In this document: positions 9,605-16,472 of the stretch, piece after piece
How the letters are laid out: every line of letters starts with the position of its first letter
How positions within the stretch are numbered: position 1 is the stretch's first letter
IMG/VR virus record: IMGVR_UViG_3300004448_000624
Coordinates: 1-21,308 of that record
Direction: 5' to 3' (one strand)
Source of the DNA: a virus
Length of the DNA stretch: 21,308 nucleotides
Notes under the pieces: generated by a model
What the model was told of the DNA's origin: nothing
Databases searched by the model: none
Seen by the model: only the letters and a program-made list of their open reading frames with translations
Program-made: the position numbers and the translations under genes

Positions 9605-10036
9605 ATGGTTAGTATACAAGTAGAAAAATTAAAGCAACAAATTAAGGAGCATGAAGGGTATAGGCTAGATGTCTATGTTGACACGCTAGGCTTCGACACA
9701 GGGGGCTATGGTCATAAAATGTTACCGGGCGAAGTGCCTCCAACAACTAAAGAAGGTTGGGATAAAATATTTGATGAGGACTTTGATAAAGCATGGAATC
9801 TTACTCAGAAGTTTTGTGAAGACAATGAACTAAGTATACCTTTAGATGCTGAGTGTATTCTATGTGAAATGATTTATCAAATGGGTTTTGCAGGAGTCAG
9901 TAAATTTAAGATGATGATTAAGGCTCTCAAAGAAAAAGACTTTAAGGAAGCTGCTAAGCAGATGCTCGATTCAAGATGGGCAAAACAGACGCCCTCAAGG
10001 GCAAATCAACTAAGCAAACAAATGGAAAACGTATAG
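9605..10036 (+). CDS. Endolysin, T4-type lysozyme (glycoside hydrolase 24)
   Basis: The product cleaves the glycan strands of peptidoglycan at lysis. From ATG 9605 it is 143 aa. An in-frame GTG at 9593 overlaps the AGGAG ribosome site (9589-9593) and is less likely. The catalytic triad of T4 lysozyme is conserved with exact spacing: E17 (KEHEGYRL), D26 (VYVDT) and T32 (FDTGGYGH), as in T4 E11-D20-T26. The C-terminal motif DSRWAKQTPSRA is also typical. There is no signal peptide or SAR segment, so it should depend on the holin encoded just upstream. The gene is followed after eight bases by a tiny membrane-protein gene. Confidence 0.92.
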   Translation: MVSIQVEKLKQQIKEHEGYRLDVYVDTLGFDTGGYGHKMLPGEVPPTTKEGWDKIFDEDFDKAWNLTQKFCEDNELSIPLDAECILCEMIYQMGFAGVSKFKMMIKALKEKDFKEAAKQMLDSRWAKQTPSRANQLSKQMENV

Positions 10037-10044
10037 GAGGAAAC

Positions 10045-10182
10045 ATGAATAAATATTTACAAAAAGTTGTAGAGTTATATGAAACTTGGAAAGCAAAATG
10101 GGAAGACCTAAATAAAAAAGGTAAGCTTATTGTGTCAGGATTAGTTTTAGTAACAGTTATTATTTTATTAAAGGTACTGTAA
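10045..10182 (+). CDS. 45-aa membrane peptide in the lysis cassette
   Basis: The ATG at 10045 lies four bases after a perfect AGGAGG (10035-10040), so this start is preferred over an in-frame ATG at 9976 inside the lysozyme gene. The peptide has a charged amphipathic N-terminal half (YETWKAKWEDLNKKGK) and a single C-terminal membrane helix (about residues 27-45). It could be a holin regulator, an inner-membrane spanin component or a membrane-tethering factor; nothing in the sequence decides. No overlapping second spanin frame is visible. The stop overlaps the next start as TAATG. Confidence 0.75.
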   Translation: MNKYLQKVVELYETWKAKWEDLNKKGKLIVSGLVLVTVIILLKVL

Positions 10183-10613
10183 TGGCACTACCAGTTACAC
10201 AACAATTAACAGATCAATTAAACAAGGAAAGTGTAGGAGAGATTCCTACTACACCTATGGAAGGTAATGTATCAAGACCTTTAATTATAGGGGATTTATT
10301 AGCGGCTATGAAAGATTTAAATTTTAGCGACTTAGTAAAAGAATATGGATCTATGGCTGCAGTTACTGCTCCCAATACTAGTCCAAACTCAGGTTTAATG
10401 GCAGAGATACAGTCTCCACCCTCACCTTTAGAAACTCAAAAGTCTGAAGAGAAAGTAGAGGCAGCAAAAGTACCTCAAGGTGATCCTGATTTTATAGTAC
10501 CTGAGCCGGGAGATATTCCCACACCAATGACAGATGCTATGAATATTCAGCCTGACCCTAATGTGATAGATACTACAGCAAACTCCGGGCTAATGAAGCC
10601 TGCTATAGCTTAA
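10182..10613 (+). CDS. Pro-rich unknown protein, last gene of the late block
   Basis: This 143-aa protein is translationally coupled (TAATG) to the membrane peptide. Residues 1-62 are ordered and mildly hydrophobic (RPLIIGDLLAAMKDLNFSDL). From about residue 62 on it is Pro/Glu/Ser-rich and probably disordered, with the motif NSGLM occurring twice: shortly after residue 65 and near the C-terminus (just before KPAIA). Its stop codon (10611-10613) overlaps, on the opposite strand, the stop of the convergent gene. I do not recognise a family. A linear-motif or virion-associated tail is possible. Confidence 0.72.
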   Translation: MALPVTQQLTDQLNKESVGEIPTTPMEGNVSRPLIIGDLLAAMKDLNFSDLVKEYGSMAAVTAPNTSPNSGLMAEIQSPPSPLETQKSEEKVEAAKVPQGDPDFIVPEPGDIPTPMTDAMNIQPDPNVIDTTANSGLMKPAIA

Positions 10614-10828
10614 AAGTCTTTTAGTAAAACATTTAGTGAGTCATCAAAGTCATATGTTTTTGACCTACAATGACCCACTATTGCGTTAATCATGTTTGCG
10701 TGATAGCCCTTACCTAGTTTCTTAGTTATTTGGTCACTAGGTAAGGACTCATGATCTACTACTACTTCTCCTTTACCACTTACAGAAACAGTGGTTCTAA
10801 AAAGAATAGCCTCGTCTTTTGATTTCAT
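10610..10828 (-). CDS. Unknown 72-aa protein at the end of the early operon
   Basis: The ATG at 10828 overlaps the upstream stop as ATGA, so it is coupled to the 56-aa gene. The short protein has a beta-rich N-terminal part (AILFRTTVSVSGKGEVVVDHE) and a helical second half (ANMINAIVGHCRSKTYDF). The coding sequence contains a perfect 11-base inverted repeat (10708-10746). Its stop overlaps the stop of the plus-strand gene by two bases. No family recognised; it is the last gene of the minus-strand transcript. Confidence 0.68.
   Translation of the reverse strand: MKSKDEAILFRTTVSVSGKGEVVVDHESLPSDQITKKLGKGYHANMINAIVGHCRSKTYDFDDSLNVLLKDF
10708..10746. repeat. Perfect 11-bp inverted repeat near the convergence point
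   Basis: CCTTACCTAGT at 10708-10718 is the exact reverse complement of 10736-10746, with a 17-base loop. There is no T-run on either side, so it is not a standard intrinsic terminator. It lies inside the 72-aa coding region, about 100 bases beyond the stop of the last plus-strand gene. Late transcripts running past 10613 would form this hairpin near their 3' end. Confidence 0.6.
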
Positions 10829-10995
10829 TTCTTTTTAGAGTCTTCTTTAACGAAATCAGGTTTAATCTGAGGATCTAACTTAGATAAACTCCCCAACAGC
10901 CCTACAAAACCTGCAACTTCTGCATAGGGTCTTGTAAATAAATATTTTACAATATCATTTACTTGCTTCTGGGTAATCAAATAATTATTTTCCAT
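10825..10995 (-). CDS. 56-aa conserved-looking phage protein
   Basis: The reading frame runs from ATG 10995 to TGA 10825-10827 and fills exactly the gap between two accepted genes: 11 bases of overlap upstream and ATGA overlap downstream. The product starts MENNYLITQKQVNDIVKYLF, continues TRPYAEVAGFVGLLGSLSKL and ends in a Lys-rich tail. 'Two helices with TRPYAEV and G..GLL..L' resembles a family of very small phage proteins of unknown function that I recall. It is probably a helical hairpin. No function can be given. Confidence 0.75.
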   Translation of the reverse strand: MENNYLITQKQVNDIVKYLFTRPYAEVAGFVGLLGSLSKLDPQIKPDFVKEDSKKK

Positions 10996-11269
10996 TTACA
11001 CTACCCCTAGATTTTAGTTCCCCCGCTATAGCGCTATAAGCAGCCATATCTATATATGTGTCCTCAGTAACATTTCCTGCTTTAGTTCTAGCCATCTTCA
11101 ACTGCACCATCATCAAAGCAACATCATGTCCTGTGATGTGCACACCTAAATACGCAGACCATAGTTTTGCTATGTTGTCATGCATAGTCTCTTTGTCCCC
11201 ATACTCTCTTGCTCTATCCCCTGATATTAATTCATCAGCGATAGATAGTAGATTATTTGCGTCCTTCAT
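10985..11269 (-). CDS. DUF6378-like protein
   Basis: This 94-aa all-helical protein carries the pattern LISGDRAREYGDKETMHDNIAK, then LWSAYLGVHITGHDVALMMVQLKMAR and DTYIDMAAYSAIAGE. I recognise this as the DUF6378 family, common in phages and of unknown biochemical role; the acidic helices suggest a MazG-like nucleotide-handling fold, which is inference. The start at 11269 overlaps the end of the phosphoesterase gene by 17 bases, with AAGGAG upstream at a rather long spacing. Confidence 0.75.
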   Translation of the reverse strand: MKDANNLLSIADELISGDRAREYGDKETMHDNIAKLWSAYLGVHITGHDVALMMVQLKMARTKAGNVTEDTYIDMAAYSAIAGELKSRGSVNGK

Positions 11270-11999
11270 ATCTATTTTTTAACTCCTTTATACTAATCGA
11301 CTCTAAGTCGTATTCCCCTTTGTTAACGTTTCTCTTTACAATAAGTCCACTCCACCATAGATGTTGTGTGCCTTTTGCAAAGTTTTCTTTATGGTTTAAA
11401 TAACACCCTGCATTTAATCCCATAATCTTTCTTCCATTATGCAGTGACCTAACAGCATAATCAAATAAATGTGAGTGACCTACAGTAGCAGATTGAAAGT
11501 TCTTCTTTAATAAATTAGAAGCTACATACTCTCCACTAATAGGCTTACCCATAACTCCACTTGCGATATTGTGACAGTATAGTATGCCATCAACTTCTAC
11601 TATCTTTTCATAGTCGTGATACTCCCATCCGTATTTCGTAAATGGTATATCCATAACGCTTAGTGTGCCATCCAATTCAGGATTGTCTTCTACAAATCTG
11701 GTTATTCTATGTTCATGATTACCTCCCAACATAATTTTCCTAACCTTCTTATCTTTCAAAGATTTATTAAAAAGATACAATGCTTCTTCTGCATGATCTA
11801 TTTCTTTCTTGTATCTTCTTCCCTCAAATGACTTCTTCCCTCTATCAAAGTGTGATAAAGAATCCATATTAACCCAATCTCCTAGGCATATTATTGTGTC
11901 GGGATTGGTATCTCTTGCAAACTTTCCTGCCCAAGTAAGTCTGTCGTTACTGACTCCCATTTTAACATGGGGATCAGGTATCACTAGGTGTGTTCCCAT
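11253..11999 (-). CDS. Calcineurin-like metallophosphoesterase
   Basis: The 248-aa protein has the complete dinuclear-metal signature: D9-x-H11 (PDPHVK), G40-D41 (CLGDWVNMD), G93-N94-H95-E96 (LGGNHEHR), H143 (YCHN) and G174-H175-S176-H177 (VGHSH). Family members hydrolyse phosphomono- or diesters, including nucleic-acid ends and cyclic nucleotides; the substrate here is unknown. GAGAGG stands eight bases before the ATG, which overlaps the upstream stop as TAATG. Being in the same operon as two nucleases and a ssDNA-binding-like protein suggests a role in DNA or nucleotide metabolism. The metal ligands look intact, so an active enzyme is expected. Confidence 0.88.
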   Translation of the reverse strand: MGTHLVIPDPHVKMGVSNDRLTWAGKFARDTNPDTIICLGDWVNMDSLSHFDRGKKSFEGRRYKKEIDHAEEALYLFNKSLKDKKVRKIMLGGNHEHRITRFVEDNPELDGTLSVMDIPFTKYGWEYHDYEKIVEVDGILYCHNIASGVMGKPISGEYVASNLLKKNFQSATVGHSHLFDYAVRSLHNGRKIMGLNAGCYLNHKENFAKGTQHLWWSGLIVKRNVNKGEYDLESISIKELKNRYEGRK

Positions 12000-12286
12000 T
12001 AGTGCATCCTCTCTTTACGTCTGTCTAGTATTTCCTGGAAGTCTACCTTAGACTTGCCATCAGTTTCTTGCATAGCCTCTATGCCCATATCGAATATGTA
12101 ATCAGGCTCTTCTACAGAAGCCTTTACCATTCCATGCGCTATAGTTAATGCTACAGCGTAACTCTCTATTTGTGGAGTATCTGCTGCAGGTAACACAGTA
12201 CATGCAAATCCCTCGTCTGTAGGATATATAGATACTAAAATAGACTCTTTAATATTAGTAGGTATCTTCTTAGATTTAGTTGTCAT
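11999..12286 (-). CDS. Unknown 95-aa protein of the nuclease operon
   Basis: The ATG at 12286 follows GGAG closely and overlaps the 3' end of the small nuclease gene by 11 bases. The N-terminus is basic (TTKSKKIPTNIKES), then a predicted beta segment (ILVSIYPTDEGFACTVL), a helical middle (SYAVALTIAHGMVKA) and an acidic, then basic C-terminus (FQEILDRRKERMH). No catalytic motif or Cys cluster is visible. I do not recognise the family. Coupling on both sides places it firmly in the DNA-processing operon. Confidence 0.75.
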   Translation of the reverse strand: MTTKSKKIPTNIKESILVSIYPTDEGFACTVLPAADTPQIESYAVALTIAHGMVKASVEEPDYIFDMGIEAMQETDGKSKVDFQEILDRRKERMH

Positions 12287-12635
12287 TTTTCTCCTTTATT
12301 AAGTCTATAAAATGATCTGCATTTACTATTACTAACGGCTCTTGCTGATTCATTTTGATTACAGCAATTGCTGTATTGGTGTCAAAACGTTTTATATGGT
12401 GACTTGCTTGCTCCATAATATCGTATATACCTTTGAATGTTTCTTTATTCTTACATTCAATTGAGTAAGGTATAAGTTCTTTAGCTTTAGTAGATAGTTT
12501 AATATCTACTCCAGTCTCTCCCATAACAGCGCCAGACACATCATCTTCTGTCAAAGAAGGGAAAGCCGAAAGTAGTTTGTCTCTCACCCAATTTTGCAGT
12601 CTTCTACCTTTAGCTTTTCTACTCCGTGTGTCCAT
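12276..12635 (-). CDS. Small PD-(D/E)XK nuclease, putative Holliday-junction-resolvase-like
   Basis: The 119-aa protein shows a compact PD-(D/E)XK core: a basic N-terminal helix (SRKAKGRRLQNWVRDKLL), E40 and D44 in MGETGVDIKLS, E60-C-K62 in YSIECKNKE, then a helix with IMEQASHH. Nucleases of this size and motif spacing include phage Holliday-junction-resolvase-like and VRR-type enzymes that cut branched or damaged DNA. The ATG has GGGAGG three bases upstream and overlaps the Fe-S nuclease gene by 17 bases. It probably resolves replication or recombination intermediates, or works with the neighbouring exonuclease; the exact substrate cannot be read from the sequence. Confidence 0.82.
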   Translation of the reverse strand: MDTRSRKAKGRRLQNWVRDKLLSAFPSLTEDDVSGAVMGETGVDIKLSTKAKELIPYSIECKNKETFKGIYDIMEQASHHIKRFDTNTAIAVIKMNQQEPLVIVNADHFIDLIKEKNDN

Positions 12636-13518
12636 CTTCCTCCCTAGGATTAGTTACGTCAGTATACCATACCCACTTAGGTGTAAGTGCTTTGGACTGT
12701 TGCTGTGGTAGATACTTAAGTTTTTCACCCCAACAAGGTTTCTTGTACGCACAAAATCTACACTCTAGTGGTAATATTTTATTACCTGTAGCTTTTCTAT
12801 TAAAGAACTCTTCTTCATCTTTAAACAGTTTTTTAAAGGGCACATCAGAATTTAATGCATCCATATTATCTTTAGCTTTCTTAAGAGCATCACTAGAATG
12901 CTTCTGATCTGCTAGTGGAGTCTCAGTTACTGCCCACTCTCCTGTAGACTTGTTAATAGCAATCCACCCTGCAAAATCCGTATTTTCTGCACTAGCGTAC
13001 AGATAACCTTGAGGTACATACCCAAAGCTATCCTCTTTCTGTATAGCATCAAAACCCCCATTATCCCCAAACTTATTTTCAAAAGCCCAAGGTGATGCAC
13101 TCTTAATATCATAAATATTATTTTGAATCTTGATATCATAAGTACCATCAATCTCTGACCCATCATCAAATTTATGTTTAACTTTCTTCTGTATAGCATC
13201 TACTTTTACTCCTGATGCTTTTAGTATAGCTACTGCAGCAGCTTCAATCATATCCCCAAAAAGATTTCTCATCTTGAAGTTATAAGGCATAGGCTCTGCC
13301 TCTGCACCAGACTTCTCCATCTGAAGCTGACACAAAGGTCTGCCTATGTTCGACATCCTAGTTCTGAATGTCCTATCGTGTTGCTCTGTAAACTGCTTTT
13401 TAAAGGCATCTTCACAGGCTTGCCCAAACTCTTTAACTATTGTACTAGACACTCCCACAGAGGCTTTGTTAGCCTCCGTGAGAAACATCTGTACTCTGTT
13501 TAAAATAGAGTTTGACAT
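12619..13518 (-). CDS. Cas4/AddB-like PD-(D/E)XK exonuclease with predicted Fe-S cluster
   Basis: The 299-aa protein has the nuclease core D124 (EIDGTYD), D137-I-K139 (YDIKS) and Q170 (VPQGYLY). It has four cysteines in the 1+3 arrangement of Fe-S nucleases: C63 (GRPLCQLQ) and C253/C256/C262 (CRFCAYKKPCW). In Cas4 and AddB this cluster staples the N- and C-terminal ends of the nuclease domain. It probably resects DNA in phage recombination or host-DNA breakdown. Its start overlaps the ssDNA-binding-like gene (TAATG), so a recombination pair (exonuclease plus ssDNA binder) is a reasonable inference. It is not part of a CRISPR locus. Confidence 0.85.
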   Translation of the reverse strand: MSNSILNRVQMFLTEANKASVGVSSTIVKEFGQACEDAFKKQFTEQHDRTFRTRMSNIGRPLCQLQMEKSGAEAEPMPYNFKMRNLFGDMIEAAAVAILKASGVKVDAIQKKVKHKFDDGSEIDGTYDIKIQNNIYDIKSASPWAFENKFGDNGGFDAIQKEDSFGYVPQGYLYASAENTDFAGWIAINKSTGEWAVTETPLADQKHSSDALKKAKDNMDALNSDVPFKKLFKDEEEFFNRKATGNKILPLECRFCAYKKPCWGEKLKYLPQQQSKALTPKWVWYTDVTNPREEDGHTE

Positions 13519-14378
13519 TAAGTAGCTAGAAAGTCCTCAGGATTATCAGAAGATACTGCGTCTATAATCGTAGCACTCTCTGCGTCTTTCATGCTAGTTT
13601 TAGAGTTAGCTTGCTTCCACTGCTCTGCAATCTTTTTGTTCTCATCTTGAATAAGATCGTTAAACATATCCATGTGTTCAAGATCCTTCTTGGTGAACTC
13701 AACTTGCTTAGAGTCAACATCAATGTCAGCTACATAGAACGTATTACTTCCACTCTTCTTTCGCTTAGTAGATAAGTTTAGCACATGATTAAACATCAGA
13801 CTGTTTCTACCCTTCAATCCTTTTAGAGTTTCTCCAATAGGTTTAAAGTTCATACCTGTTACACGCCATAGAACGGGCATTTCTTTTACAGTTGTAGCTT
13901 CACCATTTGCTTTTGTACATTCCATACTAAGGACTCCATAAACAAGTCTATAGCATTTTATGTTTCTTTGCGCATCTACTTCAGCATCAGTAAGTTGCTC
14001 CTTATCTTTACCAATAACTTTGCCGCATCGTACTCCTCCTTTAGTGTCAATAGGCTCATCTTTCCATGATTTAAATATTACTGATGTAGAGGCATACTTG
14101 TTATCATCTGCATCATACTCCATGTACTGATAAGCATTAATAAATGGTCGAAACTGTACTGCTGTATCTTTTAAGCTGTAAACTTTAGCTTCTGATTCAG
14201 GGTCGTAGATATTATAGACACCTGCCCTCAAAGCATTCCCATCATCATCTTCAGCAGCCCTGTTTATTGCCAGTCTTGGCAAAGTTCCTGATCCCATTTG
14301 AGATCCATCGTCCTGTCCTGTCATCTTCATTATCTCTTCATTACTTAGAGACTCAAAAGGCTTTACTTCATTAGTCAT
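13518..14378 (-). CDS. Putative ssDNA-binding protein, first gene of the recombination operon
   Basis: This 286-aa protein has no enzyme motif. It has a beta-rich middle (about residues 50-210) containing AVQFRPFINAYQYMEYD, KCYRLVYGVLSME and NTFYVADIDVD. A helical segment (about 220-255) follows, and the tail is acidic and ends SDNPEDFLAT. An OB-like core with an acidic, aromatic-containing C-terminal tip is the plan of phage ssDNA-binding proteins such as T7 gp2.5. Together with its place between polymerase and exonuclease genes, this is why I propose it; sequence alone does not prove it. GGAGGT precedes the ATG, and a consensus promoter lies just upstream. Confidence 0.62.
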   Translation of the reverse strand: MTNEVKPFESLSNEEIMKMTGQDDGSQMGSGTLPRLAINRAAEDDDGNALRAGVYNIYDPESEAKVYSLKDTAVQFRPFINAYQYMEYDADDNKYASTSVIFKSWKDEPIDTKGGVRCGKVIGKDKEQLTDAEVDAQRNIKCYRLVYGVLSMECTKANGEATTVKEMPVLWRVTGMNFKPIGETLKGLKGRNSLMFNHVLNLSTKRKKSGSNTFYVADIDVDSKQVEFTKKDLEHMDMFNDLIQDENKKIAEQWKQANSKTSMKDAESATIIDAVSSDNPEDFLAT

Positions 14379-14410
14379 GTTTACACCTCCAGTGCTTTAT
14401 TGTTAATCGT

Positions 14411-14439
14411 ATAGTATCATAGATACTGCGTATTGTCAA
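14411..14439 (-). promoter_or_regulatory. Strong sigma70-type promoter for the recombination operon
   Basis: On the minus strand, TTGACA (14439-14434) is followed after exactly 17 bases by TACTAT (14416-14411). The -35 box overlaps the stop codon of the DNA polymerase gene. The predicted transcript starts near 14404 and gives a leader of about 25 bases with a GGAGGT ribosome site before ATG 14378. Confidence 0.75.
14413..14427. promoter_or_regulatory. Inverted repeat over the -10 region, operator candidate
   Basis: AGTATC-N3-GATACT is a perfect 6-base inverted repeat that covers most of the -10 box and the adjacent spacer of the recombination-operon promoter. A dimeric repressor bound here would block RNA polymerase. 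Similar repeats sit on the other two strong promoters in the window. Confidence 0.45.
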
Positions 14440-16472
14440 TGATAAATCGTAGTGTCTAACCAATTTGGTCCTACTTTTATCTCAACCTCTAATGGAACAT
14501 CAAAATCAACATCGTACCTGTCTTTTAGTTCTTGAACAACACCTAGGCAACCTCTCTTTAAACAGTCAGCAACAATATCTTCTTCACCAGGAAATATGTC
14601 AGCAACTATAGAGTCATGCACTGTGTTGATTAAGATGCTCTTTGTGGCATTGTCCTCTAGCAATTTTTGAGAAAGGATACAGGCTAGAGGCACAATGTCA
14701 GCAGTAGCGAAGCCTTGCACAGGATAATTTTTTATCTGTGTTGAAAAGCTTGAGCCACCCCACGGCATTCTTTCTGCACTTGGAAAAGCGTACTGTCTAC
14801 CTGTTGGTAGAGTTATGACTTTACGTCTTATTGCTTCATCCTGCAGTTTATCATGCCAAACTTTTATATCAGGGTACTTCTGTAAAAACTCTACATAATA
14901 CTTTTGTTGCGGAGGAGTACCTGACATGCCTCCGTAGAGTGGTTTAAATGTATGTGCCTTAGCTTCTTGCCTCTCACAGCCTATCACACTTGCTGTGAAA
15001 GCGTGAACATCAACACCATCTAAAATATCTTTTAATCCATTCTTATCTTTGGCTAGGCATACAGCAGCCCTAAATTCTAACTGAGCAAAGTCTATTTCCA
15101 TAATAGATCCTCCCTCAAATCTTGAACTAATAGCTTTTCTTATAGGGAAAGTATTACCTCTAGGTTGGTTTTGGAAGTTAGGATCACGGCTTGACAGCCT
15201 ACCTGTTGCAGTAATGCATTGCATAAAGTTTGGATACAAATAGTTATCTTCTGTCTTATGTTTTTTTATACCTTCAACAAAAGTTTTTAAGTATGTCTCT
15301 AATGCATTGTACCTAGATATCTTTTCAATAAACGATCTTAACTCATCATCACCTGTATTGCCTACTTTAAGTAGAGTAGTCTTGTCTGTTTTAAATCCAC
15401 CTTCAGCAACATCTAAAGAAGATTCTACCTTACCTTTGAAACCTGCTTTCTCTTTTGTATTTCTGTATATGTATCCTTTGCCTCCACAGTCAAAACATTT
15501 TGTAAGATTTTTGTAAGGTTCTTTGTTGACTTTGAACTTCTGAATCTGACCTTTGCCGGAACAAGCAACACAATGCTCTGCCTTAGTTCTATACACAGGC
15601 TGTAAAAACATATCAAATATCTTTCTAAGTTCTGTCTTAGAATATTTAGTTCTGCGCTTGGGTTTTTTTGTGTAAGGGTCTACCCCTAGATTAAATTGAA
15701 CTGCCCATTTCTTTTTGTCAGTTACTTTGACTCCATATAATAACCAAGATAGTTGCTCAGGACTAGAAGGATTTATAGAAGTGTCTCCCATTTTTTCATA
15801 TATAGCCTCGTCTATCTGTATTCTAAGACTGTCATACTCTTTCTGAAAATCATTTTCTACTTGTTGCAAGGCATTGTCATCAATAAATATACCATTGTTT
15901 TCCATTTTAGATAAAACAACTAAAAACTCACACATCATCTTAACACTATTGATTAGATTTTTATTCTTACCAATCTTAAACTGCTCCATCTGGGCATCAA
16001 ACAGTGATCTTGTAGACTTAATATCAAACCTGCCATACTCTTCAAGCATTTTTATAGGTACATTCTCAAAAGAAGTTTTGTTTTTGATAAATCCTTCCAT
16101 TAGATCTGACTTCTGTGTTACATTTCTTCTTACACAACAATCTTTTAGCTTTAGACTTCTTTTTACCCCTCTATTTAACAGATACTCACCTACCATAGTG
16201 TCGTAGACCCTGCCTGAGTATGTAAATCCAGATTCCCATAGCCAAATTATGTCAAACTTTATATTATGACCAACTAATAGCGTTGTTTTGTCTAGTATAG
16301 CCTGAACTCTATTTCTATCAGGAGTACCTCTAAACTCATTGTGTTTAAAAAATATGTAATCCTCGTTCAAACCCATACAAATTAAAAAGTTGTGTGGGTT
16401 TTTTGCTGAAGGGTCTAGTTTACCCTCTTCAGTTACTTGAAAGCTAGTCTCTACATCGAATGTAGTAATCAT
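14436..16472 (-). CDS. Family-A DNA polymerase with 3'-5' exonuclease and DnaJ-like zinc-knuckle insertion
   Basis: This 678-aa replicative polymerase has exonuclease motifs D6/E8 (TFDVETS), D74 (GHNIKFDII) and Y146-x3-D150 (YGRFD). Polymerase motifs are TATGRLSSRDPNFQNQP (421-437), motif A D461 (MEIDFAQLE), motif B R501-x3-K505-x3-F509-x3-Y513 and motif C H619-D620 (NTVHDS). Between the thumb-region sequence SSPEQLSWLL (236-245) and GGFKTDKTTL (358-367) lies an insertion with two CxxCxGxG repeats (C301/C304 and C326/C329), as in the central domain of DnaJ. A partial DnaJ domain in the polymerase is known from phage HMO-2011. All catalytic residues are present. The start overlaps the helicase stop as ATGA, with CGAGGT upstream. 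Confidence 0.96.
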   Translation of the reverse strand: MITTFDVETSFQVTEEGKLDPSAKNPHNFLICMGLNEDYIFFKHNEFRGTPDRNRVQAILDKTTLLVGHNIKFDIIWLWESGFTYSGRVYDTMVGEYLLNRGVKRSLKLKDCCVRRNVTQKSDLMEGFIKNKTSFENVPIKMLEEYGRFDIKSTRSLFDAQMEQFKIGKNKNLINSVKMMCEFLVVLSKMENNGIFIDDNALQQVENDFQKEYDSLRIQIDEAIYEKMGDTSINPSSPEQLSWLLYGVKVTDKKKWAVQFNLGVDPYTKKPKRRTKYSKTELRKIFDMFLQPVYRTKAEHCVACSGKGQIQKFKVNKEPYKNLTKCFDCGGKGYIYRNTKEKAGFKGKVESSLDVAEGGFKTDKTTLLKVGNTGDDELRSFIEKISRYNALETYLKTFVEGIKKHKTEDNYLYPNFMQCITATGRLSSRDPNFQNQPRGNTFPIRKAISSRFEGGSIMEIDFAQLEFRAAVCLAKDKNGLKDILDGVDVHAFTASVIGCERQEAKAHTFKPLYGGMSGTPPQQKYYVEFLQKYPDIKVWHDKLQDEAIRRKVITLPTGRQYAFPSAERMPWGGSSFSTQIKNYPVQGFATADIVPLACILSQKLLEDNATKSILINTVHDSIVADIFPGEEDIVADCLKRGCLGVVQELKDRYDVDFDVPLEVEIKVGPNWLDTTIYH

